Of a DNA stretch of 64,000 bases, positions 10,103 to 18,486 are shown in pieces. The notes under the pieces were generated by a model. That model made no database searches. It saw only the letters and a list, made by a program, of their open reading frames with translations, and had not been told where the DNA came from. How positions within the stretch are numbered: position 1 is the stretch's first letter; every line of letters begins with the position of its first letter. Origin of the DNA: Paludibaculum fermentans_A. Its GTDB lineage: Bacteria; Acidobacteriota; Terriglobia; Bryobacterales; Bryobacteraceae. The DNA is taken from assembly GCF_051172195.1 (NCBI RefSeq), contig NZ_JBPJAQ010000001.1, forward strand, positions 2,294,001 through 2,358,000, in the 5' to 3' direction. The translations under genes and the position numbers were made by a program.

Positions 10103-10149
10103 TGTTCATACAAGGCAGAATAGGTCCAAACTGAGGACAGAGTACCGAC

Positions 10150-10662
10150 ATGCCGCTCGAATGCAGTGCCTACACCGACGACGAGTTAGAGGGCTACCTT
10201 CTGGGACGTTCCCCGGAGGATTTGGCTGAGAGAATTGCAGCCCACTGCCGTGTATGTCCAGACTGCCAGGCGCAACTGGCGGAGCTGGAGCAGTTTATTC
10301 TCAAGCTCAAGGTGGCGCTCGAGCGTGTCGAATCGGAAGGCACCGTCGACGACTGGTTCGATGCCACGGATTCAGAGCGGGTGGAAAGTAGAAGCGCTCA
10401 TCGACTGCCATGCAACACGCCCGTCTCGGTAAGGTATCTCGACGACACCGGAGCCGGGCAACTCTCCCGTGGTTACCTGGTTGACAGAAGTGTGGATGGC
10501 GCGGCTCTCATTCTGCTCGATCCTCTCGCGGTCGGCGACAAGGTGTCGATAGCGTTCAGCAAAAGAAGTATCGATGCGACTGTGAAGTACTGCCAGGCCA
10601 ATGCAGGGGGCTTCCGAATTGGGCTGAAGTTCACCCAAGAGCCTGCCCCGTCCAGTTCCTGA
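10150..10662 (+). CDS. Zinc-finger plus PilZ domain protein
   Basis: The protein has 170 residues. The N-terminus (about 5-60) resembles anti-sigma zinc fingers, with H32, C36 and C39 in HCRVCPDC. The C-terminal half is a PilZ domain with the two cyclic-di-GMP-binding signatures: RxxxR (RSAHR, R81-R85) and DxSxxG (DRSVDG, D112-G117). It probably binds cyclic-di-GMP and passes the signal through the zinc-finger part. GAGGACAG upstream of the ATG is a plausible ribosome binding site. It lies just inside the putative left ICE boundary and converges on the relaxase gene, with 36 bases between the two stops. Whether it belongs to the element or to the host chromosome is unclear. Confidence 0.75.
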   Translation: MPLECSAYTDDELEGYLLGRSPEDLAERIAAHCRVCPDCQAQLAELEQFILKLKVALERVESEGTVDDWFDATDSERVESRSAHRLPCNTPVSVRYLDDTGAGQLSRGYLVDRSVDGAALILLDPLAVGDKVSIAFSKRSIDATVKYCQANAGGFRIGLKFTQEPAPSSS

Positions 10663-10698
10663 GTGAGACTTCACAGCATTCGGCAGCCAAGAGACACT

Positions 10699-12150
10699 TT
10701 AGCGCCTGCGGCCCGCAGATCGATCTGTGCGCCATGCCCCTGATTTGTTTGTTCTGTCGGTGACGGCCGCATGGTAGCGGCCCAGCCACCCTCCCCACGC
10801 CTCCGCAAGAGGAAAGGCTCCCTGATTGCGAAGTGACTTGGCTCGATCCGCAATGTGCTGTTGGTTACGGAGTACGCGTTCCGCGTCTCCCAAGTCTTCG
10901 ATCTCCAATAGGGGCCGCCCGTTTACGAATTGCTTCTGGAGCCGCACAAACGAGTTCGCCCTAAGTCCTCCTCTGCTCCGCGATTCTTCCATTTCAGGCG
11001 TGTAGTAGATCAGATGAACCTTGGCGTCGGTTCCTTCCAGTAAAAGGTAATGGCGACCGGCGCCGTGCCCTGCTTCCTCTTCGCCATGGCCCAATACCCG
11101 ACCTTCGGCGGACTTCAGTTTCCTCATGTCCATGACAACAAGCGGCAATCGTTCATCAGAGAGGAGTGCTCCGTGGGAAGCAAGCATTTTTTGACGATCG
11201 CTGGTGCGCTGCATCGCCTTCAGCACCGTCTCGAAGTCACGGCGCACCAACCATTCCTGCGGGCCGGTCGGTTCGGCCAGGCCCATCTGTTGCAGAACGA
11301 GCAGGCGTGCATCAATGTGCTGCTCTCGTGCCCGGGTCGGGATCTGGCCCGGACGCCGGACGACAAATTGCTCGGCCGTCTGACCGACAGGTCCCTCTTC
11401 GACCCTGCCCGCCCGGCTGATCGCCCGATCTAGCGAGGTGAACCGACGCTCCTGGATCTCACGACGCTCTGACTCATTCGCATCCAACTGAGTACGGTGC
11501 CCCAGTTGCCTGGTGCACAGATCCTCCGCGATCGCCCTGATCCCATGCCGTATGTAGTCACGCGATAGTTCGAGTGCCGACCTGTCCTCTCGGATTCCGC
11601 GCAGCGCGATGTGGACATGCGGATGCTCGGTGTTGAAGTGCGGGACGGCCACCCATTCCAACTTCGTTCCCAGGTCGCTCTCCATGCGAGCCATCAGTTC
11701 TCGGGTCAGCCGGTCCAGGTCAATCCGCTCACCGAACTCGGGGGACACGATCATCTTCCACAATCGTGGATCGCCCTCATGCTGCCAGCGCTCCAGTTCC
11801 TTGGCGGGATCCAGCGGCCGATTCCCGTTGTCGTCCAGATTGCTCGCACCCCGATTCAGAACAGCCCTGCCAGCACTCTCTCGCGCGATGTACCGGCCAT
11901 GAGCCTTCCACTGGCCAGGCGTTTTGTTCGAGGTGTACATCGTCCGGACGGCGCAACGCTGGTTGAACTTCTTCCGAATCCCTGCACCTGTGCCGGCACT
12001 CATGGATGCCTTGGACCGGCGAGAAGTCCCCGCATAGCGGAGCATGGTCCTCAGTGCGGTCGACCAGGCGCGTGCCTCGCTCTGGCCACCCGACCGTGGG
12101 CGATTGGGTCGGACTCGGAACTCCCGCCCGTCGTCAGTCGTCTTTGCCAT
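10699..12150 (-). CDS. MOBP-type (VirD2-like) conjugative relaxase
   Basis: The protein has 483 residues. The HUH signature is complete: HFNTEHPHVH at 171-180 gives the metal-binding histidines, and the candidate nicking tyrosine is Y87 in KAHGRYIAR. The C-terminal half (about 230-470) resembles the DUF3363 region of RlxS/VirD2-family relaxases, with a beta-rich segment at about 370-450. It should nick the element at oriT and pilot the strand into the recipient. The start overlaps the end of the mobC-like gene by 17 bases, so the two are translationally coupled. The Arg/Ser-rich first 50 residues may be flexible or reflect a later start. Confidence 0.85.
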   Translation of the reverse strand: MAKTTDDGREFRVRPNRPRSGGQSEARAWSTALRTMLRYAGTSRRSKASMSAGTGAGIRKKFNQRCAVRTMYTSNKTPGQWKAHGRYIARESAGRAVLNRGASNLDDNGNRPLDPAKELERWQHEGDPRLWKMIVSPEFGERIDLDRLTRELMARMESDLGTKLEWVAVPHFNTEHPHVHIALRGIREDRSALELSRDYIRHGIRAIAEDLCTRQLGHRTQLDANESERREIQERRFTSLDRAISRAGRVEEGPVGQTAEQFVVRRPGQIPTRAREQHIDARLLVLQQMGLAEPTGPQEWLVRRDFETVLKAMQRTSDRQKMLASHGALLSDERLPLVVMDMRKLKSAEGRVLGHGEEEAGHGAGRHYLLLEGTDAKVHLIYYTPEMEESRSRGGLRANSFVRLQKQFVNGRPLLEIEDLGDAERVLRNQQHIADRAKSLRNQGAFPLAEAWGGWLGRYHAAVTDRTNKSGAWRTDRSAGRRR

Positions 12151-12574
12151 GTTGCTGCAGCTCCTTCATGGCCGCCTGGGAATCGCCCGCCATTCCGGCT
12201 CCGGCGCTCTTGAGGAAGCGATCGTATCGAGCTTTCCCACGGGCAACGGCCTGGTCATAGGCGTCCCTGGGCGGTTCAGGAACGCAGGTCAGCAGGGTCT
12301 TTACCAACGAGTCCACGAAAGCGAACAGCGCCTGCTGTCCAAGCCGGATGCCTCGGATCCCGCGGGCGATGCGGTCGAGGCTGGCCGCGATCCGCTCTTC
12401 CGCGGCGTCGACCCCGCTCTCTCTTCCGGCCAACTCTCGTTCAATCGCCGCCCTCATGAATGCCGCCGGGCTCGTATAGCCGGCCTCCTTGGCCGCGCTC
12501 TCGATCCGCCCTATTAGCTGGCCGTCGATTCGGAGCCCGCGGCTTACAGTCTTCGCCTTGGTTCGGCTCTTCAC
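12134..12574 (-). CDS. MobC-like relaxosome accessory protein
   Basis: From the GTG at 12574 the protein has 146 residues. An N-terminal beta strand and two helices (VSRGLRIDGQLIGRIESAAK, then an AAFMRAAIERELAG helix) match the ribbon-helix-helix fold of MobC/TraJ-type proteins. The remainder is helical and probably forms a dimerisation arm. It is expected to bind oriT and open the DNA for the relaxase, whose gene overlaps it. An alternative TTG start at 12631 would add 19 residues, but it would run through the inverted repeat at 12613-12628, so I prefer the shorter form. Confidence 0.65.
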   Translation of the reverse strand: MKSRTKAKTVSRGLRIDGQLIGRIESAAKEAGYTSPAAFMRAAIERELAGRESGVDAAEERIAASLDRIARGIRGIRLGQQALFAFVDSLVKTLLTCVPEPPRDAYDQAVARGKARYDRFLKSAGAGMAGDSQAAMKELQQHGKDD

Positions 12575-12612
12575 ACTCCGTATGGCGCAGCGGATAGGGC
12601 CAGTGACAGACG

Positions 12613-12628
12613 CGTGCCCAAACGGGCA
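12613..12628. repeat. Inverted repeat GTGCCC-AAAC-GGGCAC upstream of mobC
   Basis: A perfect six-base stem with a four-base loop lies in the divergent region between mobC and traK. In IncP plasmids this position (between the traJ and traK divergent operons) holds oriT and its binding sites. The repeat may be an operator or part of oriT; its role is inferred from position only. Confidence 0.4.
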
Positions 12629-12827
12629 CAATCCGGTTCAGAGCGCGCCCGCTGCAACCAACTCATATCCCTGGGGATGGACGCCATCCGAACCCAAAAC
12701 GCGCAACGACCCTTTATGTTCCACTACCCGTCTGTATGGCCATCATAGTCTTCGCTGCCCGCACTGCGGTTGCAACGAAGTGGTAAGCAGATGCAACATT
12801 CTGAAACCCACCACCCCCGGCGCGAAC

Positions 12828-12869
12828 TTCTGAAACGATCCGAAACATTCCGTGGAAATCGTGAAACTC
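12828..12869 (+). promoter_or_regulatory. Conserved upstream block, copy 1 (traK operon)
   Basis: The block starts with TTCTGAAAC and continues into a 26-base segment at 12844-12869 (AACATTCCGTGGAAATCGTG and six more bases). It matches 21 of 26 bases with 20867-20892 upstream of the CHAT gene. A further CTGAAAC lies at 12801. Spacing from CTGAAAC to the 26-mer is 14 bases here and 15 at the other copy. A shared repressor or activator site is the simplest reading. Confidence 0.5.
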
Positions 12870-13364
12870 GCCGTCACAGATCGCATTTCTCGCGGCCTAC
12901 CGGATAGAGGCCGCTTGGATCAAGAACCAAAGGACAAACTGGACCTGAACCGCCTCAGAGCACGACTCGGAGAAAAACCGCGTACGAAGGCGGGGCAGAT
13001 CCGGCAAGCATGGCCGGATATCAAGGCGCTGTTCGACGCTGGGCACAGCCTCAAGGACATCTGGATCTGGCTGAACGAGATCGGAGTCGAGATTGGGTAC
13101 GCCCGGTTGTCGCATTACACGGGACAGTTGAGGAGACGTGACCAGGCCGCCACCCTTGGTGACAATGTCACGGCGAGCCAGGAAGCCGGGCATGTCAGGG
13201 ACAGCCATTTGCCGGCTTCTTACGAGGTTTCGTCCGGTAGAATTCCGACAGAGAGCGACCGGCCGCCATCTCCAACCGATCCGCTCGCGAACATTCGCGA
13301 ACGAGAGAGCCGGCATCCCGGGTTTCAATACAATCCCGACCCTGACATTAAAAAGCTGATCTGA
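12852..13364 (+). CDS. traK: TraK-like oriT-binding / conjugal transfer protein
   Basis: The protein has up to 170 residues. The conserved core (about 40-95) reads RTKAGQIRQAWPDIKALFDA, followed by GHSLKDIWIWLNE and a YARLSHYTGQLRRR helix. This matches the helix-turn-helix-like core of TraK-family proteins that open the traKLM operon of IncP-like elements. The C-terminal 70 residues look disordered. The GTG at 12852 lies inside the conserved regulatory block, so the true start may be further down, for example TTG 12915 behind GAGG. It is followed after 14 bases by traL. RP4 TraK binds oriT next to the nic site, and the same role is likely here. Confidence 0.6.
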   Translation: MEIVKLAVTDRISRGLPDRGRLDQEPKDKLDLNRLRARLGEKPRTKAGQIRQAWPDIKALFDAGHSLKDIWIWLNEIGVEIGYARLSHYTGQLRRRDQAATLGDNVTASQEAGHVRDSHLPASYEVSSGRIPTESDRPPSPTDPLANIRERESRHPGFQYNPDPDIKKLI

Positions 13365-13378
13365 CTGGAAGGAGCGCT

Positions 13379-14149
13379 ATGGCGAAAGCCACCACCGCAA
13401 ATGGAGCAAACGGAGTCGAGCCCTTCGGCGCGATTCATCTCACACTGCAGGGCAAGGGCGGCGTTGGAAAGAGCCTCGTGGCCTCGATTCTCGCGCAGTA
13501 CCTGAGAGACAAGGGCAGCGAAGTCCGCTGCATCGATACCGATCCGGTGAATCGGACGTTCGCGCAGTACGGAGCGCTGGCCGCGGACCGGTTGAACCTG
13601 CGCGATGAGCACAACCGGATCGAGCAACGGGCGTTCGATTCCCTGATGGAGCGTTTCCTCACCGAGGAGACGGCTACCTTCGTGGTGGACAATGGGGCCT
13701 CGACGTTCCTGCCGCTGTGGCATTACCTGCTGGAGAACAGCGCACTTGACTACCTGCGCCAGAGCGGGCGCCGAGTCTATGTACACACCGTGATCACCGG
13801 TGGCCAGGCGCTGCTCGATACCCTCAACGGTTTTCACGAACTTGCGCAGACGACTGAGGAGCGAAACCTCGTTGTCTGGGTCAACGAGTACTTTGGACGC
13901 GTGGAGGCCGAAGGCAAGAAGTTCTCTGAGATGGCAGCGTATCGTGACAACGCCGAAAAGGTTTGTGGCGCTGTCGTCATTTCCAAGCGGAATCAGGACA
14001 CCTTCGGCCGAGACGTCGAGGAGATGATCGCCGGCAAGTTGACGTTCCAGGAGGCGATCAGCACCGCGAAACTCCCGATCATGGCGAAGCAGCGCCTGAA
14101 GATCGTTCAACGGGATCTCTTTGAGCAGCTCGATCGGGTGCCGTTCTGA
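13379..14149 (+). CDS. traL: TraL-like P-loop ATPase (ParA/MinD superfamily)
   Basis: The protein has 256 residues. The deviant Walker A motif GKGGVGKS lies at about 24-31 within HLTLQGKGGVGKSLVASILA, and is followed by a CIDTDPVNRTF motif. This closely resembles RP4 TraL, not chromosomal ParA. The region around 95-110 (TFVVDNGASTFLPLWHYL) is the Walker B-type strand. A GGAAGGAG ribosome binding site precedes the ATG. It sits between traK and traM with short spacing, the same order as in the RP4 Tra1 leader operon. It is thought to support DNA transfer or element maintenance in the donor; the exact step is not known. Confidence 0.8.
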   Translation: MAKATTANGANGVEPFGAIHLTLQGKGGVGKSLVASILAQYLRDKGSEVRCIDTDPVNRTFAQYGALAADRLNLRDEHNRIEQRAFDSLMERFLTEETATFVVDNGASTFLPLWHYLLENSALDYLRQSGRRVYVHTVITGGQALLDTLNGFHELAQTTEERNLVVWVNEYFGRVEAEGKKFSEMAAYRDNAEKVCGAVVISKRNQDTFGRDVEEMIAGKLTFQEAISTAKLPIMAKQRLKIVQRDLFEQLDRVPF

Positions 14150-14150
14150 C

Positions 14151-14603
14151 ATGACGACTCCACCGGCATCGATTGATTTGAAGCGCCTGGCGGCAGAGGT
14201 GTCGGTGCAGCATGGAATCCGTATCGACCCGGACGACCCGATGATGGCTGTGGTCACCCTGAATCGACTGGTCTTTGAGCAGGCGGTTGCCCAGGTATTG
14301 GACAGTATGCAGATGGCGGTTCGGGATTTCGAGGCGGCGGCTGAGAAGGTCGAGGTGCGCGCTGGCGGTGTTTTGGCCCAAGAGATCCGGTACTACGTCA
14401 CCACCCTCCGAAAAGAGGGCTTAAGCGAGGTCGGGCAATCACAGCGGAATTCGGACGGTTTGCCATCGCTTGGCGATGCTGGACCGACCTCGCCCTGGTC
14501 ATCCTGGAAATGGTTCGTTGCCGGATTGTCCGTCGCCTTTCTACTCGTTAGCCTGGGTATCTGGGTGGGTGGGCAACTGGCTCGGTCGGCGCAGATCAGG
14601 TGA
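14151..14603 (+). CDS. traM: TraM-like conjugal transfer protein, C-terminal membrane anchor
   Basis: The protein has 150 residues from ATG 14151, one base after the traL stop. The N-terminal half is helical (RLAAEVSVQHGIRI ... AVAQVLDSMQMAVRDFEAAA). A flexible linker follows, then one transmembrane helix near the C-terminus (WFVAGLSVAFLLVSLGIWVG). Size, position after traL and topology match IncP TraM. Its function in RP4 is needed for efficient transfer but is biochemically obscure. Confidence 0.6.
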   Translation: MTTPPASIDLKRLAAEVSVQHGIRIDPDDPMMAVVTLNRLVFEQAVAQVLDSMQMAVRDFEAAAEKVEVRAGGVLAQEIRYYVTTLRKEGLSEVGQSQRNSDGLPSLGDAGPTSPWSSWKWFVAGLSVAFLLVSLGIWVGGQLARSAQIR

Positions 14604-14613
14604 TAATGGCAGT

Positions 14614-14712
14614 ATGCGAGCGTTCCTGTTGTGGTTCGCAGTGCTGGGCCCGAAGGCAAGATTGGCCTTCATCGCAGTCTGTGCCGTGCTGCTTTACGCG
14701 GCGACCCGCTAG
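14614..14712 (+). CDS. Small membrane peptide at the end of the traKLM operon
   Basis: This short frame encodes 32 residues, starting MRAFLLWFAVLGP and containing a hydrophobic helix (LAFIAVCAVLLYAA). It begins 10 bases after the traM stop. Small hydrophobic peptides are common at the ends of transfer operons, but no family could be recognised. Confidence 0.35.
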   Translation: MRAFLLWFAVLGPKARLAFIAVCAVLLYAATR

Positions 14713-14987
14713 CCGCGCTACGGTCGACCTTCGGGACGATACAGCATCGGTGATGACAGCTGGACCTGCCAGCGCATCTCTATTTCCTAGCCTTGATCTG
14801 ATCCGCTAGTGTCCGGATGGCCAACGACCGAGACGGAGGCGAGAACCTACGCCCGTACGAACAACAAAACCCACCACGAGGGTGATGATCCGATGGTCCT
14901 CTGTTCAAGCACACAACTCAGTCATCCCATTTCTTCTTGGCGTCGCAATCCGGCTAACGGGAGGGTACGCGTCTATTGGTGATTCAC

Positions 14988-15680
14988 CTACTGCGTTATG
15001 AGTCCTGCTGCTCCGGTCTTCGCTTCAACGTATCGCGTTGACAAGAGCTTCAGGAGATTCCTGCCGTTCTCGCATTCTTGGAGTTCGGCAAGGGAGATGC
15101 ACACGATAACGCGTGGTGGTGTCTTGAACGCGTGCATGTGAATCTGGGTCTTGACTTTCCCTCTAGGAGCACCACTGGAAGAGATCAAAATGCCGACTTC
15201 GGCACTGTGCAGTTCGAGCACTGAATTGAGTTTTCCCACCCAGTTGGCGTTGATGCCGGTCTTGACTAACTTGCATTCGCAAAGAAAGTGCGGGCCCCAC
15301 TGGCGAATGGCCGGAGAGGCTTGAATACTCAGCCCTACCTGCACAAGGAGATCGATCTCGTTCGTCGTGGTCGCTACGTTCCCCGAAACCGTGAATGCGG
15401 GCACGTACTTGAAGACTCTGCGCACGAGCCCTTCGAAAGCGCGGCCTTTGATTCTACTTTGTTTTCCCTGCCACTCCGCTGCTGTCACCCCTGTTGGTCG
15501 TTGACGCGTCTCAATTCTGTTTATCCTGACGAGCCATTTCGTCACGGTGTTTGGTGGCAATGGCGGGCACAGGTACTGATAGAGCATGTCCTCGTTCACA
15601 TTATTATTTAGTGCGAAATCAAGCCACTGTTCCAAAGTGAATGGGGGTGAGCTGCTCCCGCCAGCGACTGGTAACATCAT
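14988..15680 (-). CDS. PD-(D/E)xK nuclease-fold protein of a two-gene cassette
   Basis: The protein has 230 residues. The catalytic pattern of restriction-endonuclease-like folds is complete: E83 in GRAFEGL, D110 in NEIDLLV, and E135-x-K137 in FLCECKLV. An amphipathic helix and a strand (EVGILISSSG) follow as in Mrr/Holliday-resolvase-like proteins. The N-terminal 80 residues are helical and may bind DNA or the partner. Its ATG overlaps the TAA stop of the upstream gene by one base, so the two are translationally coupled. It is probably a DNA-cleaving effector of a restriction or anti-phage system. The specific family was not recognised. Confidence 0.65.
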   Translation of the reverse strand: MMLPVAGGSSSPPFTLEQWLDFALNNNVNEDMLYQYLCPPLPPNTVTKWLVRINRIETRQRPTGVTAAEWQGKQSRIKGRAFEGLVRRVFKYVPAFTVSGNVATTTNEIDLLVQVGLSIQASPAIRQWGPHFLCECKLVKTGINANWVGKLNSVLELHSAEVGILISSSGAPRGKVKTQIHMHAFKTPPRVIVCISLAELQECENGRNLLKLLSTRYVEAKTGAAGLITQ

Positions 15681-16996
15681 TACTTTGCTCGCTGGAATGC
15701 CACTTCAATATTCGATGGAACCCGGAGATCGATGGCATTCCCATACTCATCAGTGACGATTGGCGGGAAATCAAGCAGGCTGGTACGCCAGGTGTTCGCG
15801 AACTCCATCAGGAGGTGGTCAGTGTTAACGCGGAAGCAGGGCTGGTACTCTCCTTTTGTAACCGCCGAAGTAAGGACCTTTAGTGCTTCGGTTTGCGAGA
15901 CACCGTGGTGTTGCGCGATGAGCGGTACGCGCACGACACCGTCAATGGGGGTCATAGCTAGCTCTTTTCGTAACCCATCAACGTCTGGGCCGGCGGTCAT
16001 ATTTCCGTATTGCGTGAGTTTTTTGAGGACGGCATCGACCACACTCGTCGACGGTCCGGCCTCTCGCCAGATGAACAACAATTCTGGGGCCCCCTGGAAG
16101 AGTGCGACCCTCGTGAGGATCTGCAGGCTCTTCCATCCCAGGAGGATGTCTGATGCGCCGGAGCGACGCAGGAGGCCCCTGATTTGTGTTTCGGTGACGG
16201 GGATATCGCCTTCTGACGTCAGGAACTCTGCAAGGGCGGTGGTGAGTTTGTTTTCCTCGCCGGCATCAAATCCGAATCGTCCACCTTTCTTTGGGCGCAC
16301 GTTCCGCTTGATGTCTCTTACTTCGTCGGGCTCTGCTTCGAGTAGAGCATCGATTGCTGGCTTGGCATTGAACGGCCGGCCTGTGATCGTGAGTTTCTTC
16401 TTGAGGAACGTTGCGGCCTCAGCTGCGATTTCAGCGTAGGGTGTTCGTTCCTCGTGCTGCATTCCTTCGGTGTAGGTGAAGCCGGGGAATCCTATTGTGA
16501 GGAGTCGTTCATCGGTCCGGAACGTGATGATGACAGGGTGCCGTCGGCGATGCGTTTCCAGCCTTTTTTCCGTAGGCGAGACGCTGACCCAGCCGGACAT
16601 TTCCACTTGGTGCACGAGTTTGAGGTACACCCTCTTCAAGAGTTCGTCGGTCACGCATGCTTGGGGGGCCAACTCGTGCAGGTCCGGCTCTACTTCGCGG
16701 ATGCTATTCAGGAGTTGCGGAAACGCTTCCTTGATTCGTGCGCTGATGGTGTCGTATGTGAATTGGGCGTCGAGCGAGTAGACGAAGAGGTGTTTGTAAG
16801 GCGTGACTGTTTCGATGCGGTGTGCGAACAGTGAGAGTGTGGGGTCGGTTGATCGCTCGTTGAGTAGGGTGAAGAGCGCTTCTTTGCTCAGCCGTTGCGC
16901 CGGAATTTCCACGCCGCCTCGCGAGTTCATCGCGAACGCGAGGTCCCGCAGTTGGGTGGAAGAGAACGACTTTAGAACTTCCGTGATGACGTTCAT
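15680..16996 (-). CDS. Unrecognised 438-aa partner of the PD-(D/E)xK nuclease
   Basis: The protein is soluble, with no signal peptide or membrane segment. Three regions can be seen. The first is an N-terminal helical part. The second is a middle alpha/beta region with HPVIITFRTDERLLTIGFPG. The third is a C-terminal region with two possible winged-helix stretches (VTETQIRGLLRRSGASDI near 268 and VPLIAQHHGVSQTEALKVL near 380). This could be the target-recognition or sensor half of a two-component nuclease system. I know no family with this layout. Upstream (17028-17067) lie paired CGTACG half-sites that may be its operator. Confidence 0.5.
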   Translation of the reverse strand: MNVITEVLKSFSSTQLRDLAFAMNSRGGVEIPAQRLSKEALFTLLNERSTDPTLSLFAHRIETVTPYKHLFVYSLDAQFTYDTISARIKEAFPQLLNSIREVEPDLHELAPQACVTDELLKRVYLKLVHQVEMSGWVSVSPTEKRLETHRRRHPVIITFRTDERLLTIGFPGFTYTEGMQHEERTPYAEIAAEAATFLKKKLTITGRPFNAKPAIDALLEAEPDEVRDIKRNVRPKKGGRFGFDAGEENKLTTALAEFLTSEGDIPVTETQIRGLLRRSGASDILLGWKSLQILTRVALFQGAPELLFIWREAGPSTSVVDAVLKKLTQYGNMTAGPDVDGLRKELAMTPIDGVVRVPLIAQHHGVSQTEALKVLTSAVTKGEYQPCFRVNTDHLLMEFANTWRTSLLDFPPIVTDEYGNAIDLRVPSNIEVAFQRAK

Positions 16997-17649
16997 CGTT
17001 CTCTTTTGCTCGCGCTCCGGTACATCGTGCGTACGAATCCGAATGTCAGTCTAGCAGATCGTACGCATCTAAGCATGTGCCTGAGTGTGCTTCCCGTGGT
17101 CTGTTTCTTGAACCAATGAATCTACCGTTGCTCCGTGACTCTGAGGGCCATCCTCACTAATACGCAGAGGTCGAGAATCGCATTTTGGCTTAGGGCTGGT
17201 CGGAGTTCCTTTGAGGGGGTGGGTCAATTTGAAGCCTATGGAAGCCAGTTGAGCCCGGAGGCGTCGGACGGCAGCAGAACGATCTAGAGCGCACGATTTC
17301 GGACTGAAATGGCCTGTGCGCCCCGCGCCATTGCGCTTAGGGGCAACGTGAGTATTCACCACCCTTCTCAATGAGAGCGATGGAGGCGCCCGAGCAGTGC
17401 CGGGGCAAGACGGCGTGCGACTTGCCAGTCAACTGCGAATCAGGGGTGACAGCGGCGCCATGCACAATTATGCGACCACAAGTCCAAGTGAATTGCTTCC
17501 GAGCAGTCGACGTATCGCTCAAAGTGGCGATGCTTGCCAGAACTGCTGTTTCTTGTCATGCAGAAAGCATCGAATGGCGCCATCGGATGATGCCTCGCGT
17601 TCCGTCCGAAGTCATGGCGCATTGTAGGCCGTCAAGCGAGAATGACATT
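16997..17649. other. Intergenic region between nuclease cassettes, with paired CGTACG boxes
   Basis: The part next to the leftward cassette contains TGCGTACGA (17028-17036) and its reverse complement TCGTACGCA (17059-17067), 31 bases apart and 32-71 bases upstream of the start. A TAGACT sequence between them is a weak -10 candidate. The rest (17070-17649) has only unconvincing short frames. I saw no gene there. Confidence 0.4.
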
Positions 17650-18486
17650 ATGGGAGAAATCGTAGGGACTACGAAGACGCGTGCCGAAATCGTCTTCGAG
17701 GGATACCTTTCCGAACGCGGGTTGACGTTTGAGCACGAGGCTGTACCCGGCAGGAGAAAGCCGGATTACCTCATCCACGGCCCCTCGGGCGACTGCATCG
17801 TCGAGGTGAAGCAGATCGAAGACCCAGACCCGCATCCTTCCGGCGGGTTTAGCGCTGCCCGTTCGGTCCGCGCCAAGATCAGAAGTGCTCGCCGCCAGTT
17901 CGGCGAATACAAGCATTTTGCCTGCAGCTTGGCCATCTACAGTGAATCCATCTTCGGTCCTAACGATCCCGTCATCATACTCTCTGGGGCGTTCGGCCCC
18001 GGCTATCAGCAGGCCGGGCGCGACTACAGCAAGATCGACCCGAACCCATCGTTTTACCGATTCTGCACGAAATCGGAGTTGCCACCGGACAAGAGCTTTC
18101 TGGCCAACGCTATGCTCTCGCCAGTGGCCAATACGACTTTCAGCGCGCTCATCATGCTCACGTACTATCAGTTGAGCGAGTTGCACCTGGAGGTATGGAG
18201 AAGGCTGTATGCGATGCAAGAGGCGGGGAGGCCGGTTGACACGCATGGGCAATTTCGGTTGTTGAATGAACTGGCGCCGATCCTACAGGGGTCAGTCCGG
18301 TTTCCGAGTACAGTGCGGGCTATCGTCGTCGAAAACCGGCACGCGCGCATTCCTTTTCCGAAAGATCTCTTTCGCGGACCGTTTGACCAACGGTGGGGCT
18401 GGTCTCATGGCTGGTGCGGCCCCACGTGGCTAGGAGCAACGCTGGAAGCGCTTTACGAAGACGGAGTGCCTTTCCACATGCTTTAG
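17650..18486 (+). CDS. Solitary PD-(D/E)xK nuclease-like protein
   Basis: I start it at ATG 17650, giving 279 residues; the frame upstream of this is open but does not look like protein. The N-terminal domain has the nuclease pattern E17 (VFEGYL), P38-D39 (RRKPDYLI) and E52-x-K54 (CIVEVKQ), followed by conserved helices. The C-terminal half includes a hydrophobic helix pair (SALIMLTYYQLSELHLEVW) and a Trp/Gly-rich end (RWGWSHGWCGPTWLG). It sits alone among defence-type cargo in the ICE. A DNA-cleaving role is likely from the motif; substrate and partner are unknown. Confidence 0.6.
   Translation: MGEIVGTTKTRAEIVFEGYLSERGLTFEHEAVPGRRKPDYLIHGPSGDCIVEVKQIEDPDPHPSGGFSAARSVRAKIRSARRQFGEYKHFACSLAIYSESIFGPNDPVIILSGAFGPGYQQAGRDYSKIDPNPSFYRFCTKSELPPDKSFLANAMLSPVANTTFSALIMLTYYQLSELHLEVWRRLYAMQEAGRPVDTHGQFRLLNELAPILQGSVRFPSTVRAIVVENRHARIPFPKDLFRGPFDQRWGWSHGWCGPTWLGATLEALYEDGVPFHML

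Noticed and set aside
10060..10140. A complete tRNA gene at the left boundary
   Set aside because: Only a T-arm can be formed; acceptor, D and anticodon stems are missing.
12665..12674. TATCCCTG as nic site in the mobC-traK region
   Set aside because: It has one extra C compared with the YATCCTGY consensus; the exact match at 20722-20731 is stronger, although position favours this region.
17371..17649. N-terminal extension of the solitary nuclease gene
   Set aside because: The 93 residues before ATG 17650 look random and Cys-rich; the conserved domain begins after 17650.
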